Shown here: piece by piece, positions 11,211-24,821 of the stretch | Layout of the letters: each line of letters opens with the position of its first letter | Position numbering within the stretch: position 1 is the stretch's first letter | From: Auanema rhodensis | Lineage: Eukaryota > Nematoda > Chromadorea > Rhabditida > Rhabditidae | Length of the DNA stretch: 64,000 nucleotides | Assembly: GCA_964057225.1 (NCBI GenBank) | Contig: OZ059895.1 | Span: 9,796,001 to 9,860,000, forward strand | Direction: 5' to 3' | Notes under the pieces: generated by a model | Told to the model about the DNA's origin: nothing | What the model saw: the letters and a program-made list of their open reading frames with translations, nothing else | Databases searched by the model: none | Made by a program: the position numbers and the translations under genes

Positions 11211-12409
11211 ATAAACCAGTAGTTGTTGAACCTTCATCTTAACTTTACTGTTTCTATCTATTTCCTATCGAAACAAACATTGTTCAAACACTATGCAACT
11301 ATGAAACCTTTTTTAATTTATTGTATTTGGAGCTCATAAAATTTGATATCATTGAGGGATCCAGATGAAACGTGGAAAATTACATAACTAACATGAAATT
11401 GGAAAAAAAAGTATAACGAGGATAAGTAGGTAAACCATTGAATATCAGATATTTTCGCTTACGACCATACCACGTTGAAAGTACGCCATACAGCTGATAT
11501 TCAATTTTATCTCTTCCGTAACAAATGTTTTCAATTTTCAAGCAGTTTTACTTAAATAGCTCAACCAAAGGAGAGCAAATTATCTTCAATCTTATTTCTA
11601 TATTACAGTTATAAACCAGTAGTTGTTGAACCTTCATCTTAACTTTACTGTTTCTATCTATTTCCTATCGAAACAAACATTGTTCAAACACCATGCAACT
11701 ATAAAACCTTTTTTAATTTATTGTATTTGGAGCTCATAAAATTTGATATCATTGAGGGATCCAGATGAAACGTGGAAAATTACATAACTAACATGAAATT
11801 TGAAAAAAAACTATAACGGGGATAAGTATGTTAACGATTGAATATCAGATATTTTCGCTTACGACCATACCACGTTGAAAGTACGCCATACAGCTGATTT
11901 TCAATTTTATCTCTTCCGTAACATATGTTTCCAATTTCAAGCAGTTTTACTTAAATAGCTCAACCAAAGGAAAGCAAATTATCTTCAATCTCATTTCTAT
12001 ATTACAGTTATAAACCAGTAGTTGTTGAACCTTCATCTTAACTTTACTGTTTCTATCTATTTCCTATCGAAACAAACATTGTTCAAACACTATGCAACTA
12101 TGAAACCTTTTTTAATTTATTGTATTTGGAGCTCATAAAATTTGATATCATTGAGGGATCCAGATGAAACGTGGAAAATTACATAACTAACATGAAATTG
12201 GAAAAAAAAGTATAACGAGGATAAGTAGGTAAACCATTGAATATCAGATATTTTCGCTTACGACCATACCACGTTGAAAGTACGCCATACAGCTGATTTT
12301 CAATTTTATCTCTTCCGTAACATATGTTTTCAATTTTCAAGCAGTTTTACTTAAATAGCTAAACCAAAGGAGAGCAAATTATCTTCAATCTTATTTCTAT
12401 ATTACAGTT
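11211..12409 (+). repeat. Trimer unit M29-M31, first tandem copy
   Basis: These three monomers (starts 11211, 11611, 12010) repeat at 12410-13609 and also correspond to 1-1200. The middle monomer carries CCATGCAACTATAAAACC, a private marker also seen near 481 and 12890. This copy lacks one T near 11932-11936 (CCAATTTCAAG against CCAATTTTCAAG), making it 1,199 bp instead of 1,200. Confidence 0.92.
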
Positions 12410-13609
12410 ATAAACCAGTAGTTGTTGAACCTTCATCTTAACTTTACTGTTTCTATCTATTTCCTATCGAAACAAACATTGTTCAAACACTATGCAACTA
12501 TGAAACCTTTTTTAATTTATTGTATTTGGAGCTCATAAAATTTGATATCATTGAGGGATCCAGATGAAACGTGGAAAATTACATAACTAACATGAAATTG
12601 GAAAAAAAAGTATAACGAGGATAAGTAGGTAAACCATTGAATATCAGATATTTTCGCTTACGACCATACCACGTTGAAAGTACGCCATACAGCTGATATT
12701 CAATTTTATCTCTTCCGTAACAAATGTTTTCAATTTTCAAGCAGTTTTACTTAAATAGCTCAACCAAAGGAGAGCAAATTATCTTCAATCTTATTTCTAT
12801 ATTACAGTTATAAACCAGTAGTTGTTGAACCTTCATCTTAACTTTACTGTTTCTATCTATTTCCTATCGAAACAAACATTGTTCAAACACCATGCAACTA
12901 TAAAACCTTTTTTAATTTATTGTATTTGGAGCTCATAAAATTTGATATCATTGAGGGATCCAGATGAAACGTGGAAAATTACATAACTAACATGAAATTT
13001 GAAAAAAAACTATAACGGGGATAAGTATGTTAACGATTGAATATCAGATATTTTCGCTTACGACCATACCACGTTGAAAGTACGCCATACAGCTGATTTT
13101 CAATTTTATCTCTTCCGTAACATATGTTTCCAATTTTCAAGCAGTTTTACTTAAATAGCTCAACCAAAGGAAAGCAAATTATCTTCAATCTCATTTCTAT
13201 ATTACAGTTATAAACCAGTAGTTGTTGAACCTTCATCTTAACTTTACTGTTTCTATCTATTTCCTATCGAAACAAACATTGTTCAAACACTATGCAACTA
13301 TGAAACCTTTTTTAATTTATTGTATTTGGAGCTCATAAAATTTGATATCATTGAGGGATCCAGATGAAACGTGGAAAATTACATAACTAACATGAAATTG
13401 GAAAAAAAAGTATAACGAGGATAAGTAGGTAAACCATTGAATATCAGATATTTTCGCTTACGACCATACCACGTTGAAAGTACGCCATACAGCTGATTTT
13501 CAATTTTATCTCTTCCGTAACATATGTTTTCAATTTTCAAGCAGTTTTACTTAAATAGCTAAACCAAAGGAGAGCAAATTATCTTCAATCTTATTTCTAT
13601 ATTACAGTT
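12410..13609 (+). repeat. Trimer unit M32-M34, second tandem copy
   Basis: These monomers repeat M29-M31 and are at the same time the start of the second 31-monomer copy. The trimer is therefore present in three nearly identical copies in the window. The one-base T deletion in M30 is private to the middle copy, so it arose after the trimer was duplicated. Confidence 0.92.
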
Positions 13610-15734
13610 ATAAACCAGTAGTTGTTGAACCTTCATCTTAACTTTACTGTTTCTATCTATTTCCTATCAAAACAAACATTGTTTAAACACTATGCAACTA
13701 TGAAACCCTTTTTAATTTATTGTATTTGGAGCTCATAAGAATTGATATCATTGAGGGATCCAGATGAAACGTGGAAAGTTACGTAACTAACATGAAATTG
13801 GAAAAAAAAACTATAACGGGGATAAGTATGTTAACGATTGAATATCAGATATTTTCGCTTACGACCATATCACGTTGAAAGTACGCCATACAGCTGATTT
13901 TCAATTTTATCTCTTCCGTAACATATGTTTTCAATTTTCAAGCAGTTTTACTTAAATAGCTAAACCAAAGGAGAGCAAATTATCTTCAATCTTATTTCTA
14001 TATTACAGTTATAAACCAGTAGTTGTTGAACCTTCATCTTAACTTTACTGTTTCTATCTATTTCCTATCAAAACAAACATTGTTTAAACACTATGCAACT
14101 ATGAAACCTTTTTTAATTTATTCTATTTGGAGCTCATAAAATTTGATATCATTGAGGGATCCAGATAAAACGTGGAAAATTACATAACTAACATGAAATT
14201 GGAAAAAAAAGTATAACGAGGATAAGTAGGTAAACCATTGAATATCAGATATTTTCGCTTACGACCATACCACGTTGAAAGTACGCCATACAGCTGATTT
14301 TCAATTTTATCTTTTCCGTAACAAATGTTTTCAATTTTCAAGCACTTTTACTTAGATAGCTCAACCAAAGGAAAGCAAATTATCTTCAATTTTATTTCTA
14401 TATTACAGTTATAAACCAGTAGGTAATGAAACCTTCATATTGAATTTACTGTTTCTATCTATTTCCTATTAAAACAAACATTGTTCAAACACTATGCAAC
14501 TATGAAACCTTCTTTAGTTTATTGTATTTGGAGCTCATAAAATTTGATATCATCGAGGGATCCAGATGGAACGTGGAAAATTACATAACTAAAATGAAAT
14601 TGGAAAAAAAAGTATAACAAGGATAAGTATGTTAACGATTGAATATCAGATATTTTCGCTTACGACCATACCACGTTGAAAGTACGCCATACAGCTGATT
14701 TTCAATTTTATCTTTTCCGTAACAAATGTTTTCAATTTTCAAGCACTTTTACTTAGATAGCTCAACCAAAGGAAAGCAAATTATCTTCAATTTTATTTTT
14801 ATATTACAGTTATAAACCAGTAGGTAATGAAACCTTCATCTTGAATTTACTGTTTCTATCTATTTCCTATCAAAACAAACATTGTTGAAACACTATGCAA
14901 CTATGAAAACTTTTTTAATTTATTGTATTTGGAGCTCATAAAATTTGATATCATCGAGGGATCCAGATGGAACGTGGAAAATTACATAACTAACATGAAA
15001 TTGGAAAAAAAGTATAACGAGGATAAGTATGTTAACGATTGAATATCAGATATTTTCGCTTACGACCATACCACGTTGAAAGTATGCCATACAGCTGATT
15101 TTCAATTTTATCTTTTCCGTAACAAATGTTTTCAATTTTCAAGCACTTTTACTTAGATAGCTCAACCAAAGGAAAGCAAATTATCTTCAATCTTATTTCT
15201 ATATTACAGTTATAAACCAGTAGTTGTTGAACCTTCATCTTAACTTTACTGTTTCTATCTATTTCCTATCAAAACATCATTGTTTAAACACTATACAACT
15301 GTGAAACCTTTTTTAATTTATTGTATTTGGAGCTCATAATATTTGATATCATCGAGGAATCCAGATGGAAAGTGGAAAATTACATAACTAACATGAAATT
15401 GGAAAAAAAAGTATAACAAGGAGAAGTATGTTAACGATTGAATATCAGATATTTTCGCTTACGACCATACCACGTTAAAAGTACGCCATACAGCTGATTT
15501 TCAATTTTATCTCTTCCGTAACAAATGTTTTCAATTTTCAAGCACTTTTACTTAGATAGCTCAACCAAAGAAAAGCAAATTATCTTCAATTCTTTTTCTA
15601 TATTACAGTTATAAACCAGTAGATAATGAACCTTCATCTCGACTTTACTGTTTCTATCTATTTCCTATCGAAACAAACATTGTTTAAACACTATACAACT
15701 GTGAAACCTTTTTTAATTTATTGTATTTGTAGCT

Positions 15735-16589
15735 CATAAAATTTTATATCATCGAGGGATCCAGATGGAAGGTGGAAAATTACATAACTAACATGAAATT
15801 TGAAAAAAAACTATAACGGGGATAAGTATGTTAACGATTGAATATCAGATATTTTTGCTTACGACCATACCACGTTGAAAGTACGCCATACAGCTGATAT
15901 TCAATTTTATCTCTTCCGTAACAAATCTTTTCAATTTTCAAGCACTTTTACTTGGATAGCTCAACCAAAGGAAAGCAAATTATCTTCAATCTCATTTCTA
16001 TATTACAGTTATAAACCAGTAGTTGTTGAACCTTCATCTTAACTTCACTGTTTCTATCTATTTCCTATCGAAACAAACATTGTTCAAACACTATGCAACT
16101 ATGAAACCTTTTTAAATTTATTGTATTTGGAGCTCATAAAATTTGATATCATTGAGGGATCCAGATGAAACGTGGAAAATTACATAACTAACATGAAATT
16201 GGAAAAAAAAGTATAACGAGGATAAGTAGGTAAACCATTGAATATCAGATATTTTCGCTTACGACCATACCACGTTGAAAGTACGCCATACAGCTGATAT
16301 TCAATTTTATCTCTTCCGTAACATATGTTTTCAATTTTCAAGCAGTTTTACTTAAATAGCTCAACCAAAGGAGAGCAAATTATCTTCAATCTTATTTCCA
16401 TATTACAGTTATAAACCAGTAGTTGTTGAACCTTCATCTTAACTTTACTGTTTCTATCTATTTCCTATCAAAACAAAGATTGTTTAAACACTATGCAACT
16501 ATGAAACCTTTTTTAATTTATTGTATTTGGAGCTCATAAGAATTGATTTCATTGAGGGATACAGATGAAACGTGGAAAGTTACATAACT
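15735..16589 (+). repeat. 7-monomer sub-duplication carried in the second 31-mer, copy a
   Basis: This is the counterpart of 3326-4180 at +12,409 and carries the same private variants. It shows that the 7-monomer event predates the 31-monomer duplication. Confidence 0.8.
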
Positions 16590-16598
16590 AACATGAAA

Positions 16599-18599
16599 TT
16601 TGAAAAAAAACTATAACGGGGATAAGTATGTTAACGATTGAATATCAGATATTTTCGCTAACGACCATACCACGTTGAAAGTACGCCATACAGCTGATTT
16701 TCAATTTTATGTTTTCCGTAACAAATGTTTTCAATTTTCAAGCACTTTTACTTAGATAGCTCAACCAAAGGAAAGCAAATTATCTTCAATTTTATTTCTA
16801 TATTACAGTTATAAACCAGTAGATAATGAACCTTCATCTCGACTTTACTGTTTCTATCCATTTCCTATCGAAACAAACATTGTTTAAACACTATACAACT
16901 GTGAAACCTTTTTTAATTTATTGTATTTGTAGCTCATAAAATTTGATATCATCGAGGGATCCAGATGGAACGTGGAAAATTACATTACTAACATGAAATT
17001 GGAAAAAAAAGTATAACAAGGATAAGTATGTTAACGATTGAATATCAGATATTTTCGCTTACGACCATACCACGTTGAAAGTACGCCATACAGCTGATTT
17101 TCAATTTTATCTTTTCCGTAACAAATGTTTTCAATTTTCAAGCACTTTTACTTAGATAGCTCAACCAAAGGAAAGCAAATTATCTTCAATTTTATTTTTA
17201 TATTACAGTTATAAACCAGTAGGTAATGAAACCTTCATCTTGAATTTACTGTTTCTATCTATTTCCTATCAAAACAAACATTGTTCAAACACTATGCAAC
17301 TATGAAACCTTTTTAAATTTATTGTATTTGGAGCTCATAAAATTTGATATCATCGAGGGATCCAGATGGAACGTGGAAAATTACATAACTAAAATGAAAT
17401 TGGAAAAAAAAGTATAACAAGGATAAGTATGTTAACGATTGAATATCAGATATTTTCGCTTACGACCATACCACGTTGAAAGTACGCCATACAGCTGATT
17501 TTCAATTTTATCTTTTCCGTAACAAATGTTTTCAATTTTCAAGCACTTTTACTTAGATAGCTCAACCAAAGGAAAGCAAATTATCTTCAACTTTATTTCT
17601 ATATTACAGTTATAAACCAGTAGGTAATGAAACCTTCATCTTGAATTTACTGTTTCTATCTATTTCCTATCAAAACAAACATTGTTCAAACACTATGCAA
17701 CTATGAAACCTTTTTTAATTTATTGTATTTGGAGCTCATAAAATTTGATATCATCGAGGGATCCAGATGGAACGTGGAAAATTACATAACTAAAATGAAA
17801 TTGGAAAAAAAAGTATAACAAGGATAAGTATGTTAACGATTGAATATCAGATATTTTCGCTTACGACCATACCACGTTGAAAGTACGCCATACAGCTGAT
17901 TTTCAATTTTATCTTTTCCGTAACAAATGTTTTCACTTTTCAAGCACTTTTACTTAGATAGCTCAACCAAAGGAAAGCAAATTATCTTCAATTTTATTTC
18001 TATATTACAGTTATAAACCAGTAGGTAATGAAACCTTCATATTGAATTTACTGTTTCTATCTATTTCCTATTAAAACAAACATTGTTCAAACACTATGCA
18101 ACTATGAAACCTTTTTTAGTTTATTGTATTTGGAGCTCATAAAATTTGATATCATCGAGGGATCCAGATGGAACGTGGAAAATTACATAACTAAAATGAA
18201 AATGGAAAAAAAAGTATAACAAGGATAAGTATGTTAACGATTGAATATCAGATATTTTCGCTTACGACCATACCACGCTGAAAATACGCCATACAGCTGA
18301 TTTTCAATCTTATCTTTTCCGTAACAAATGTTTTCAATTTTCAAGCACTTTTACTTAGATAGCTCAACCAAAGGAAAGCAAATTATCTTCAATTTTATTT
18401 CTATATTACAGTTATAAACCAGTAGGTAATGAAACCTTCATCTTGAATTTACTGTTTCTATCTATTTCCTATCAAAACATCATTGTTTAAACACTATACA
18501 ACTGTGAAACCTTTTTTAATTTATTGTATTTGGAGCTCATAAAATTTTATATCATCGAGGGATCCAGATGGAAGGTGGAAAATTACATAACTAACATGA
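16599..18599 (+). repeat. 8-monomer sub-duplication carried in the second 31-mer, copy a
   Basis: This is the counterpart of 4190-6190 at +12,409. It carries the same GCTAACGACC, CATCTCGAC, TTTGTAGCTC and TTTTCACTTTTC markers. Confidence 0.85.
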
Positions 18600-19392
18600 A
18601 ATTGGAAAAAAAACTATAACGGGGATAAGTATGTTAACGATTGAATATCAGATATTTTCGCTTACGAGCATACCACGTTGAAAGTACGCCATACAGCTGA
18701 TATTCAATTTTATCTCTTCCGTAACAAATCTTTTCAATTTTCAAGCACTTTTACTTGGATAGCTCAACCAAAGGAAAGCAAATTATCTTCAATCTCATTT
18801 CTATATTACAGTTATAAACCAGTAGTTGTTGAACCTTCATCTTAACTTCACTGTTTCTATCTATTTCCTATCAAAACAAACATTGTTCAAACACTATGCA
18901 ACTATGAAACCTTTTTAAATTTATTGTATTTGGAGCTCATAAAATTTGATATCATTGAGGGATCCAGATGAAACGTGGAAAATTACATAACTAACATGAA
19001 ATTGGAAAAAAAAGTATAACGAGGATAAGTAGGTAAACCATTGAATATCAGATATTTTCGCTTACGACCATACCACGTTGAAAGTACGCCATACAGCTGA
19101 TATTCAATTTTATCTCTTCCGTAACATATGTTTTCAATTTTCAAGCAGTTTTACTTAAATAGCTCAACCAAAGGAGAGCAAATTATCTTCAATCTTATTT
19201 CCATATTACAGTTATAAACCAGTAGTTGTTGAACCTTCATCTTAACTTTACTGTTTCTATCTATTTCCTATCAAAACAAACATTGTTTAAACACTATGCA
19301 ACTATGAAACCTTTTTTAATTTATTGTATTTGGAGCTCATAAGAATTGATTTCATTGAGGGATACAGATGAAACGTGGAAAGTTACATAACT
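18538..19392 (+). repeat. 7-monomer sub-duplication carried in the second 31-mer, copy b
   Basis: This is the counterpart of 6129-6983 at +12,409. It overlaps the end of the neighbouring 8-monomer block by about 60 bp, as in the left copy. Confidence 0.8.
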
Positions 19393-19801
19393 AACATGAA
19401 ATTGGAAAAAAAACTATAACGGGGATAAGTATGTTAACGATTGAATATCAGATATTTTCGCTTACGACCATATCGCGTTGAAAGTACGCCATACAGCTGA
19501 TTTTCAATTTTATCTCTTCCGTAACATATGTTTTCAATTTTCAAGCAGTTTTACTTAAATAGCTCAACCAAAGGAGAGCAAATTATCTTCAATCTTATTT
19601 CTATATTACAGTTATAAACCAGTAGATAATGAACCTTCATCTTGACTTTACTGTTTCTATCCATTTCCTATTGAAACAAACATTGTTTAAACACTGTACA
19701 ACTGTGAAACCTTTTTTAATTTATTGTATTTGGAGCTCATAAAATTTGATATCATCGAGGGATCCAGATGAAACGTGGAAAATTACATAACTAACATGAA
19801 A

Positions 19802-21803
19802 TTTGAAAAAAAACTATAACGGGGATAAGTATGTTAACGATTGAATATCAGATATTTTCGCTAACGACCATACCACGTTGAAAGTACGCCATACAGCTGA
19901 TTTTCAATTTTATGTTTTCCGTAACAAATGTTTTCAATTTTCAAGCACTTTTACTTAGATAGCTCAACCAAAGGAAAGCAAATTATCTTCAATTTTATTT
20001 CTATATTACAGTTATAAACCAGTAGATAATGAACCTTCATCTCGACTTTACTGTTTCTATCTATTTCCTATCGAAACAAACATTGTTTAAACACTATACA
20101 ACTGTGAAACCTTTTTTAATTTATTGTATTTGTAGCTCATAAAATTTGATATCATCGAGGGATCCAGATGGAACGTGGAAAATTACATTACTAACATGAA
20201 ATTGGAAAAAAAAAGTATAACAAGGATAAGTATGTTAACGATTGAATATCAGATATTTTCGCTTACGACCATACCACGTTGAAAGTACGCCATACAGCTG
20301 ATTTTCAATTTTATCTTTTCCGTAACAAATGTTTTCAATTTTCAAGCACTTTTACTTAGATAGCTCAACCAAAGGAAAGCAAATTATCTTCAATTTTATT
20401 TTTATATTACAGTTATAAACCAGTAGGTAATGAAACCTTCATCTTGAATTTACTGTTTCTATCTATTTCCTATCAAAACAAACATTGTTCAAACACTATG
20501 CAACTATGAAACCTTTTTAAATTTATTGTATTTGGAGCTCATAAAATTTGATATCATCGAGGGATCCAGATGGAACGTGGAAAATTACATAACTAAAATG
20601 AAATTGGAAAAAAAAGTATAACAAGGATAAGTATGTTAACGATTGAATATCAGATATTTTCGCTTACGACCATACCACGTTGAAAGTACGCCATACAGCT
20701 GATTTTCAATTTTATCTTTTCCGTAACAAATGTTTTCAATTTTCAAGCACTTTTACTTAGATAGCTCAACCAAAGGAAAGCAAATTATCTTCAACTTTAT
20801 TTCTATATTACAGTTATAAACCAGTAGGTAATGAAACCTTCATCTTGAATTTACTGTTTCTATCTATTTCCTATCAAAACAAACATTGTTCAAACACTAT
20901 GCAACTATGAAACCTTTTTTAATTTATTGTATTTGGAGCTCATAAAATTTGATATCATCGAGGGATCCAGATGGAACGTGGAAAATTACATAACTAAAAT
21001 GAAATTGGAAAAAAAAGTATAACAAGGATAAGTATGTTAACGATTGAATATCAGATATTTTCGCTTACGACCATACCACGTTGAAAGTACGCCATACAGC
21101 TGATTTTCAATTTTATCTTTTCCGTAACAAATGTTTTCACTTTTCAAGCACTTTTACTTAGATAGCTCAACCAAAGGAAAGCAAATTATCTTCAATTTTA
21201 TTTCTATATTACAGTTATAAACCAGTAGGTAATAAAACCTTCATATTGAATTTACTGTTTCTATCTATTTCCTATTAAAACAAACATTGTTCAAACACTA
21301 TGCAACTATGAAACCTTTTTTAGTTTATTGTATTTGGAGCTCATAAAATTTGATATCATCGAGGGATCCAGATGGAACGTGGAAAATTACATAACTAAAA
21401 TGAAAATGGAAAAAAAAGTATAACAAGGATAAGTATGTTAACGATTGAATATCAGATATTTTCGCTTACGACCATACCACGTTGAAAGTACGCCATACAG
21501 CTGATTTTCAATCTTATCTTTTCCGTAACAAATGTTTTCAATTTTCAAGCACTTTTACTTAGATAGCTCAACCAAAGGAAAGCAAATTATCTTCAATTTT
21601 ATTTCTATATTACAGTTATAAACCAGTAGGTAATGAAACCTTCATCTTGAATTTACTGTTTCTATCTATTTCCTATCAAAACATCATTGTTTAAACACTA
21701 TACAACTGTGAAACCTTTTTTAATTTATTGTATTTGGAGCTCATAAAATTTTATATCATCGAGGGATCCAGATGGAAGGTGGAAAATTACATAACTAACA
21801 TGA
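19802..21803 (+). repeat. 8-monomer sub-duplication carried in the second 31-mer, copy b
   Basis: This is the counterpart of 7393-9394 at +12,409. The extra A in the M20 A-run is also present in the matching run of M51 near 20215, confirming inheritance of the indel. Confidence 0.85.
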
Positions 21804-23219
21804 AATTGGAAAAAAAAGTATAACAAGGAGAAGTATGTTAACGATTGAACTTCAGATATTTTCGCTTACGACCATACCACGTTAAAAGTACGCCATACAG
21901 CTGATTTTCAATTTTATCTCTTCCGTAACAAATCTTTTCAATTTTCAAGCACTTTTACTTAGATAGCTCAACCAAAGAAAAGCAAATTATCTTCAATTCT
22001 TTTTCTATATTACAGTTATAAACCAGTAGATAATGAACCTTCATCTTGACTTTACTGTTTCTATCCATTTCCTATCGAAACAAACATTGTTTAAACACTG
22101 TACAACTGTGAAACCTTTTTTAATTTATTGTATTTGGAGCTCATAAAATTTGATATCATCGAGGGATCCAGATGGAACGTGGAAAATTACATAACTAACA
22201 TGAAATTGGAAAAAAAAGTATAACAAGGATAAGTATGTTAACGATTGAATATCAGATATTTTCGCTTACGACCATACCACGTTGAAAGTACGCCATACAG
22301 CTGATTTTCAATTTTATCTTTTCCGTAACAAATGTTTTCAATTTTCAAGCACTTTTACTTAGATAGCTCAACCAAAGGAAAGCAAATTATCTTCAATTTT
22401 ATTTCTATATTACAGTTATAAACCAGTAGGTAATGAAACCTTCATCTTGAATTTACTGTTTCTATCTATTTCCTATCGAAACAAACATTGTTCAAACACT
22501 ATGCAACTATGAAACCTTTTTTAATTTATTGTATTTGGAGCTCATAAAATTTGATATCATCGAGGGATCCAGATGGAACGTGGAAAATTACATAACTAAC
22601 ATGAAATTGGAAAAAAAAGTATAACAAGGATAAGTATGTTAACGATTGAATATCAGATATTTTCGCTTACGACCATATCACGTTGAAAGTACGCCATACA
22701 GCTGATTTTCAATTTTATCTCTTCCGTAACATATGTTTTCAATTTTCAAGCAGTTTTACTTAAATAGCTCAACCAAAGGAAAGCAAATTATCTTCAATCT
22801 CATTTCTATATTACAGTTATAAACCAGTAGTTGTTGAACCTTCATCTTAACTTTACTGTTTCTATCTATTTCCTATCGAAACAAACATTGTTTAAACACT
22901 ATACAACTGTGAAACCTTTTTTAATTTATTGTATTTGGAGCTCATAAAATTTGATATCATCGAGGGATCCAGATGGAACGTGGAAAATTACATAACTAAC
23001 ATGAAATTGGAGAAAAAAACTATAACGAGGATAAGTAGGTAAACCATTGAATATCAGATATTTTCGCTTACGACCATACCACGTTGAAAGTACGCCATGC
23101 AACTGATTTTCAATTTTATCTTTTCCGTAACAAATGTTTTCAATTTTCAAACAGTTTTACTTAGATAGCTCAACCGAGGGAAAGCAAATTATCTTCAATT
23201 TTATTTCTATATTACAGTT

Positions 23220-24821
23220 ATAAACCAGTAGGTAATGAACCTTCATCTTGAATTTACTTATTCTATCCATTTCCTATCAAAACAAACATTGTTCAAACAC
23301 TATGCAACTATGAAACCTTTTTTAATTTATTGTATTTGGAGCTCATAAGATTTGATATCATCGAGGGATCCAGATGGAAGGTGGAAAATTACATAACTAA
23401 CATGAAATTGGAAAAAAAACCATAACGGGGATAAGTATGTTAACGATTGAATATCAGATATTTTCGCTTACGACCATATCACGTTGAAAGTACGCCATAC
23501 AGCTGATTTTCAATTTTATCTCTTCCGTAACATATGTTTTCAATTTTCAAGCAGTTTTACTTAAATAGCTCAACCAAAGGAAAGCAAATTATCTTCAATC
23601 TCATTTCTATATTACAGTTATAAACCAGTAGTTGTTGAACCTTCATCTTAACTTTACTGTTTCTATCTATTTCCTATCGAAACAAACATTGTTTAAACAC
23701 TATGCAACTATGAAACCTTTTTTAATTTATTGTATTTGGAGCTCATAAGAATTGATATCATTGAGGGATCCAGATGAAACGTGGAAAGTTACATAACTAA
23801 CATGAAATTGGAAAAAAAAACTATAACGGGGATAAGTATGTTAACGATTGAATTTCAGATATTTTCGCTTACGACCATATCACGTTGAAAGTACGCCATA
23901 CAGCTGATTTTCAATTTTATCTCTTCCGTAACATATGTTTTCAATTTTCAAGCAGTTTTACTTAAATAGCTCAACCAAAGGAGAGCAAATTATCTTCAAT
24001 CTTATTTCTATATTACAGTTATAAACCAGTAGTTGTTGAACCTTCATCTTAACTTTACTGTTTCTATCTATTTCCTATCAAAACAAACATTGTTTAAACA
24101 CTATGCAACTATGAAACCTTTTTTAATTTATTCTATTTGGAGCTCATAAAATTTGATATCATTGAGGGATCCAGATGAAACGTGGAAAATTACATAACTA
24201 ACATGAAATTGGAAAAAAAAGTATAACGAGGATAAGTAGGTAAACCATTGAATATCAGATATTTTCGCTTACGACCATACCACGTTGAAAGTACGCCATA
24301 CAGCTGATTTTCAATTTTATCTCTTCCGTAACAAATGTTTTCAATTTTCAAGCACTTTTACTTAGATAGCTCCACCAAAGGAAAGCAAATTATCTTCAAT
24401 TTTATTTCTATATTACAGTTATAAACCAGTAGATAATGAACCTTCATCTTGAATTTACTTATTCTATCTATTTCCTATCGAAACAAACATTGTTTAAACA
24501 CTATACAACTGTGAAACCTTTTTTAATTTATTGTATTTGGAGCTCATAAAATTTGATATCATCGAGGGATCCAGATGGAACGTGGAAAATTACATAACTA
24601 ACATGAAATTGGAGAAAAAAACTATAACGAGGATAAGTAGGTAAACCATTGAATATCAGATATTTTCGCTTACGACCATACCACGTTGAAAGTACGCCAT
24701 GCAACTGATTTTCAATTTTATCTTTTCCGTAACAAATGTTTTCAATTTTCAAACAGTTTTACTTAGATAGCTCAACCGAGGGAAAGCAAATTATCTTCAA
24801 TTTTATTTCTATATTACAGTT
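23220..24821 (+). repeat. Transition segment M59-M62
   Basis: Monomer starts are 23220, 23620, 24021 and 24421. M59 is a G2-head monomer with ACCATAACGGGG. M60 is T head with CATAAGAATTG and a private GAATTTCAG. M61 has TTATTCTATTTGG. M62 is A head with TTACTTATTC, GGAGAAAAAAAC, CATGCAACTG and CAAACAG. The order M60-M61-M62 recurs at M66-M68 (offset 2,403 bp, six monomers) and, with changes, at M78-M80, M89-M91 and M143-M145. Confidence 0.85.

Larger units (their letters stand above)
12410..23385 (+). repeat. 31-monomer HOR, right copy (M32 to mid-M59)
   Basis: This is the near-identical copy of 1-10976. Monomer starts are 12410, 12810, 13210, 13610, 14011, 14411, 14812, 15212, 15611, 16011, 16411, 16811, 17211, 17612, 18013, 18414, 18814, 19214, 19614, 20014, 20415, 20816, 21217, 21618, 22018, 22418, 22819 and 23220. 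Identity ends inside M59: after the shared GGATCCAGATG this copy reads GAAGGTGG, where the left copy reads AAACGTGG. The near-perfect identity implies a very recent duplication, ongoing homogenisation, or possibly an assembly duplication. Confidence 0.93.
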
